In this document: positions 61,801 through 64,000 of the stretch, piece after piece
Layout: each line of letters starts with the position of its first letter
Numbering within the stretch: position 1 is the stretch's first letter
Assembly (NCBI GenBank): GCA_023375785.1
Contig: SZWC01000029.1
Location: forward strand, 115,421-179,420
DNA: 64,000 nt
Direction: 5' to 3'
Source: Penium margaritaceum
Lineage: Eukaryota; Streptophyta; Zygnematophyceae; Desmidiales; Peniaceae
Position numbers and translations under genes: made by a program
Notes under the pieces: model-generated
Database searches by the model: none
What the model was told of the DNA's origin: nothing
What the model saw: the letters and a program-made list of their open reading frames with translations, nothing else

Positions 61801-64000
61801 TGTGATTGGGCACTCTGACAGTGGCTGACTTGTGTTACGATTTGTACAAGTTAAAGTCACTTGGTAAACTTTGTGGTCATGGTCCGTGGCACATACCAAC
61901 TTTCTTCAAGGCACTGCGCACAATAGCCGTGCCAATACACCGGTTTTTTACCCTGTTTATACCTGCAAGGTCATGGATGTTATGTGTGCACTGTGATTGG
62001 GAACTCTGACTTTGGCTGACTCGTGTTATGATTCATAGAAGTTAAAGTCACTTAGTAAACTTTGTGGTCATGGGCAGTGGTACATGCCAACTTTGTCAAG
62101 GCATTGCGCACAATAGCCACACCAAGCCACCAGTATTCTACCTTGTTTGCACCTGCAAGATCATGCCTAGTACATCTGCACTGTGATTGGACACTCTGAC
62201 CGTGGCTGACTCGTGTTATGATCAATATAAGTAAAAGTCGCTTGGATACATTTGTGGTAATGGTCAGTGACACGTGCCAACTTTGTCAAGGCATTGAGCA
62301 CAATAGCGACGCCGAGCCACCAGTACTCTACCTTGTTCATACCTGTGAGGTCATGCGCAGTTTATCTGCACTATCACTGGACACTCTGAATGTGGCTGAC
62401 TCGTGATATGATTTATAGCCGTTTAAGGTACTTGGTAAACTTTGTGGTCATGGTCAGTGGCACATGCCAACTTTGTCAAGGCATTGCGCACAATACACAT
62501 GCCAAGCCACTGGTTTTTTAACTTGTTTACACCTGCAAGATCATGCATATTATATGTGCACTGTGACTGGGCACTCTGACCGTGGCTGACTCGTATTACG
62601 ATTGGTAGAAGTTAAAGTCACTTGGTAATCATTGTGGTCATGGTCAGTGGCACATGCCAACTTCGTCAAGGCATTGCACACAATAGCCATGTCGAGCCAC
62701 CAGTATTCTACCTTATTTGCACCTGCAAGGTCATGCCTAGTACATCTGCACTGTGATTGGACACTCTGCCCGTGGCTGACTTGTGTTATGATCAATAGAA
62801 TTAAAAGTCACATAGTTACATTTCTGGTCATGGTCAGTGGCACATGCTAACTTTGTTAATGCATTGCGCACACTAGCCCCACCGAGCCACCAGTATTCTA
62901 CCTTCTTTATACATGTAAGGTCATGCCCAGTATATCTGCACTGTGATTGGACACTCCGGCTGTGGCTGACTTGTGTCATGATTCATAACCGTTTAAGGTA
63001 CTTGGTAAACTCTGTGGTCATGGTCTGTGGCACATGCTAGCTTTGTCAAGGCATTGCGCACAATAGCCATGCCAAGCCACCGATTGTTTACCTTGTTTAT
63101 ACCTGTAAGGTCATGCCTAGTACATCTGAACTGTGATTGGGCACTCTGACTGTGGCTGACTCGTGTTACGATTCATAGAAGTTAAAGTCACTTGGTAAAC
63201 TTTGTGGTCATCGTCAGTGGCAAATGCCAACCTTGTCAAGGCATTGCGCACAATAGCCACACTCAGCCACTAGTATTCTACCTTGTTTGCACCTGCAAGA
63301 TCATGCCTAGTACATCTGCACTGTGATTGGACACTCTGACCGTGGCTGACTCGTGTTATGATCAATACAAGTAAAAGTCACTTGGATACATTTGTGGTCA
63401 TGGTCAGTGGCACATGCCAACTTTGTCAAGGAATTGCACACAATAACCACACCGAGCCACCAGTATTCTACCTTGTTTATACTTGTAAGGTCTTGCCCAG
63501 TATATCTGCACTGTGATATGACACTCTGACTGTGGGTGACCCGTGTTATGATTCATAGCCGTTTAAGGTACTAGGTAAACTTTGTGGTCATGGTCAGTGG
63601 CACATGCCAACTTTGTCAAGGCATTGCGCACAATAGCCGTGCCAAGCAACCAGTTTTTTACCTTGTTTATACTTGCAACCTCAAGCCTAGTACATCTGAA
63701 CTTTGATTGGGCACTCTGACTGTGGCTGACTCGTGTTACGATTCGTACAAGTTAAAGACACTTGGTAATATTTTGTGGTCATGGTCAGTGGCACATGCCA
63801 ACTTTGTCAAGGCATTGCGCACAATAGCCGCGCCAAGACACCGGTTTTTAACCCTGTTTATACCTGCAAGGTCATGCATATTAGATGTGCACTGTGATTG
63901 GGTACTCTGACTGTGGCTGACCCGTGTTATGATTCGTAGAAGTTAAAGTCTCTTGGTAAACTTTGTGGTCATGGTCAGTGGCACATGCCAACTTTGTCAA

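Larger units (their letters stand above)
59115..64000 (-). repeat. Satellite array, block 5 (continues past window end)
   Basis: Inverted-orientation 190-bp satellite with A, B and C subtypes runs to the window edge. It is not interrupted by other DNA or by N. No gene is supported; repeated short frames on both strands are satellite artefacts. Confidence 0.95.

Overview
This window is eukaryotic heterochromatin, not a gene-rich or prokaryotic region. About 51 kb of the 64 kb is one tandem satellite family with a monomer of about 190 bp (roughly 265 monomers). It is arranged largely as a three-monomer higher-order repeat of about 570 bp. The satellite reads in one direction from 1 to 15310, flips abruptly at 15310/15311, and reads in the opposite direction for the rest of the window. 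Many short open frames run through the satellite on both strands. They are by-products of the repeat and are not annotated as genes.

The array is interrupted by four pieces of other DNA. (1) 8781-8902 is a 122-bp AT-rich insert of unknown origin. (2) 20158-27213 is a composite block. It holds an 87-bp in-frame minisatellite, a decayed coding region with nine tandem Cys4-His-Cys3 zinc-finger modules (PHD-like or C1/DC1-like), and a pair of directly repeated LTR-like sequences around a 1.6-kb internal segment with no recognisable protein. The right edge of the second LTR-like copy abuts satellite again. (3) 50371-52357 is an unclassified purine-rich insert with no recognisable protein. (4) 55330-59114 is a structurally complete non-autonomous LTR retrotransposon. 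It has 597- and 595-bp LTRs, 8-bp inverted termini, a 5-bp target-site duplication, an initiator-Met tRNA primer-binding site, a polypurine tract and a single gag-like reading frame. It lacks protease, integrase and reverse transcriptase, so it fits the TR-GAG class and would need another element's enzymes to move.

The primer-binding site matches the 3' end of plant-type initiator-Met tRNA, so the organism is probably a member of the green plant lineage. The sequence does not allow a narrower placement; a streptophyte alga or non-seed plant is a guess. The satellite's nucleosome-scale monomer, higher-order structure, inversion and nested retroelements fit a centromeric or pericentromeric array, but nothing here proves centromere function.

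No intact host gene, tRNA, rRNA, CRISPR array or replication origin was found. The most unusual content is the relic nine-module zinc-finger coding region at 20928-23541, whose metal ligands have decayed mainly by Cys-to-Tyr changes. Long N runs (1397-1957, 28705-28714, 40051-40101) and five single N bases (7782, 26832, 31275, 43772, 52358) mark assembly joins, so long-range order and copy number in the satellite should be treated with caution.
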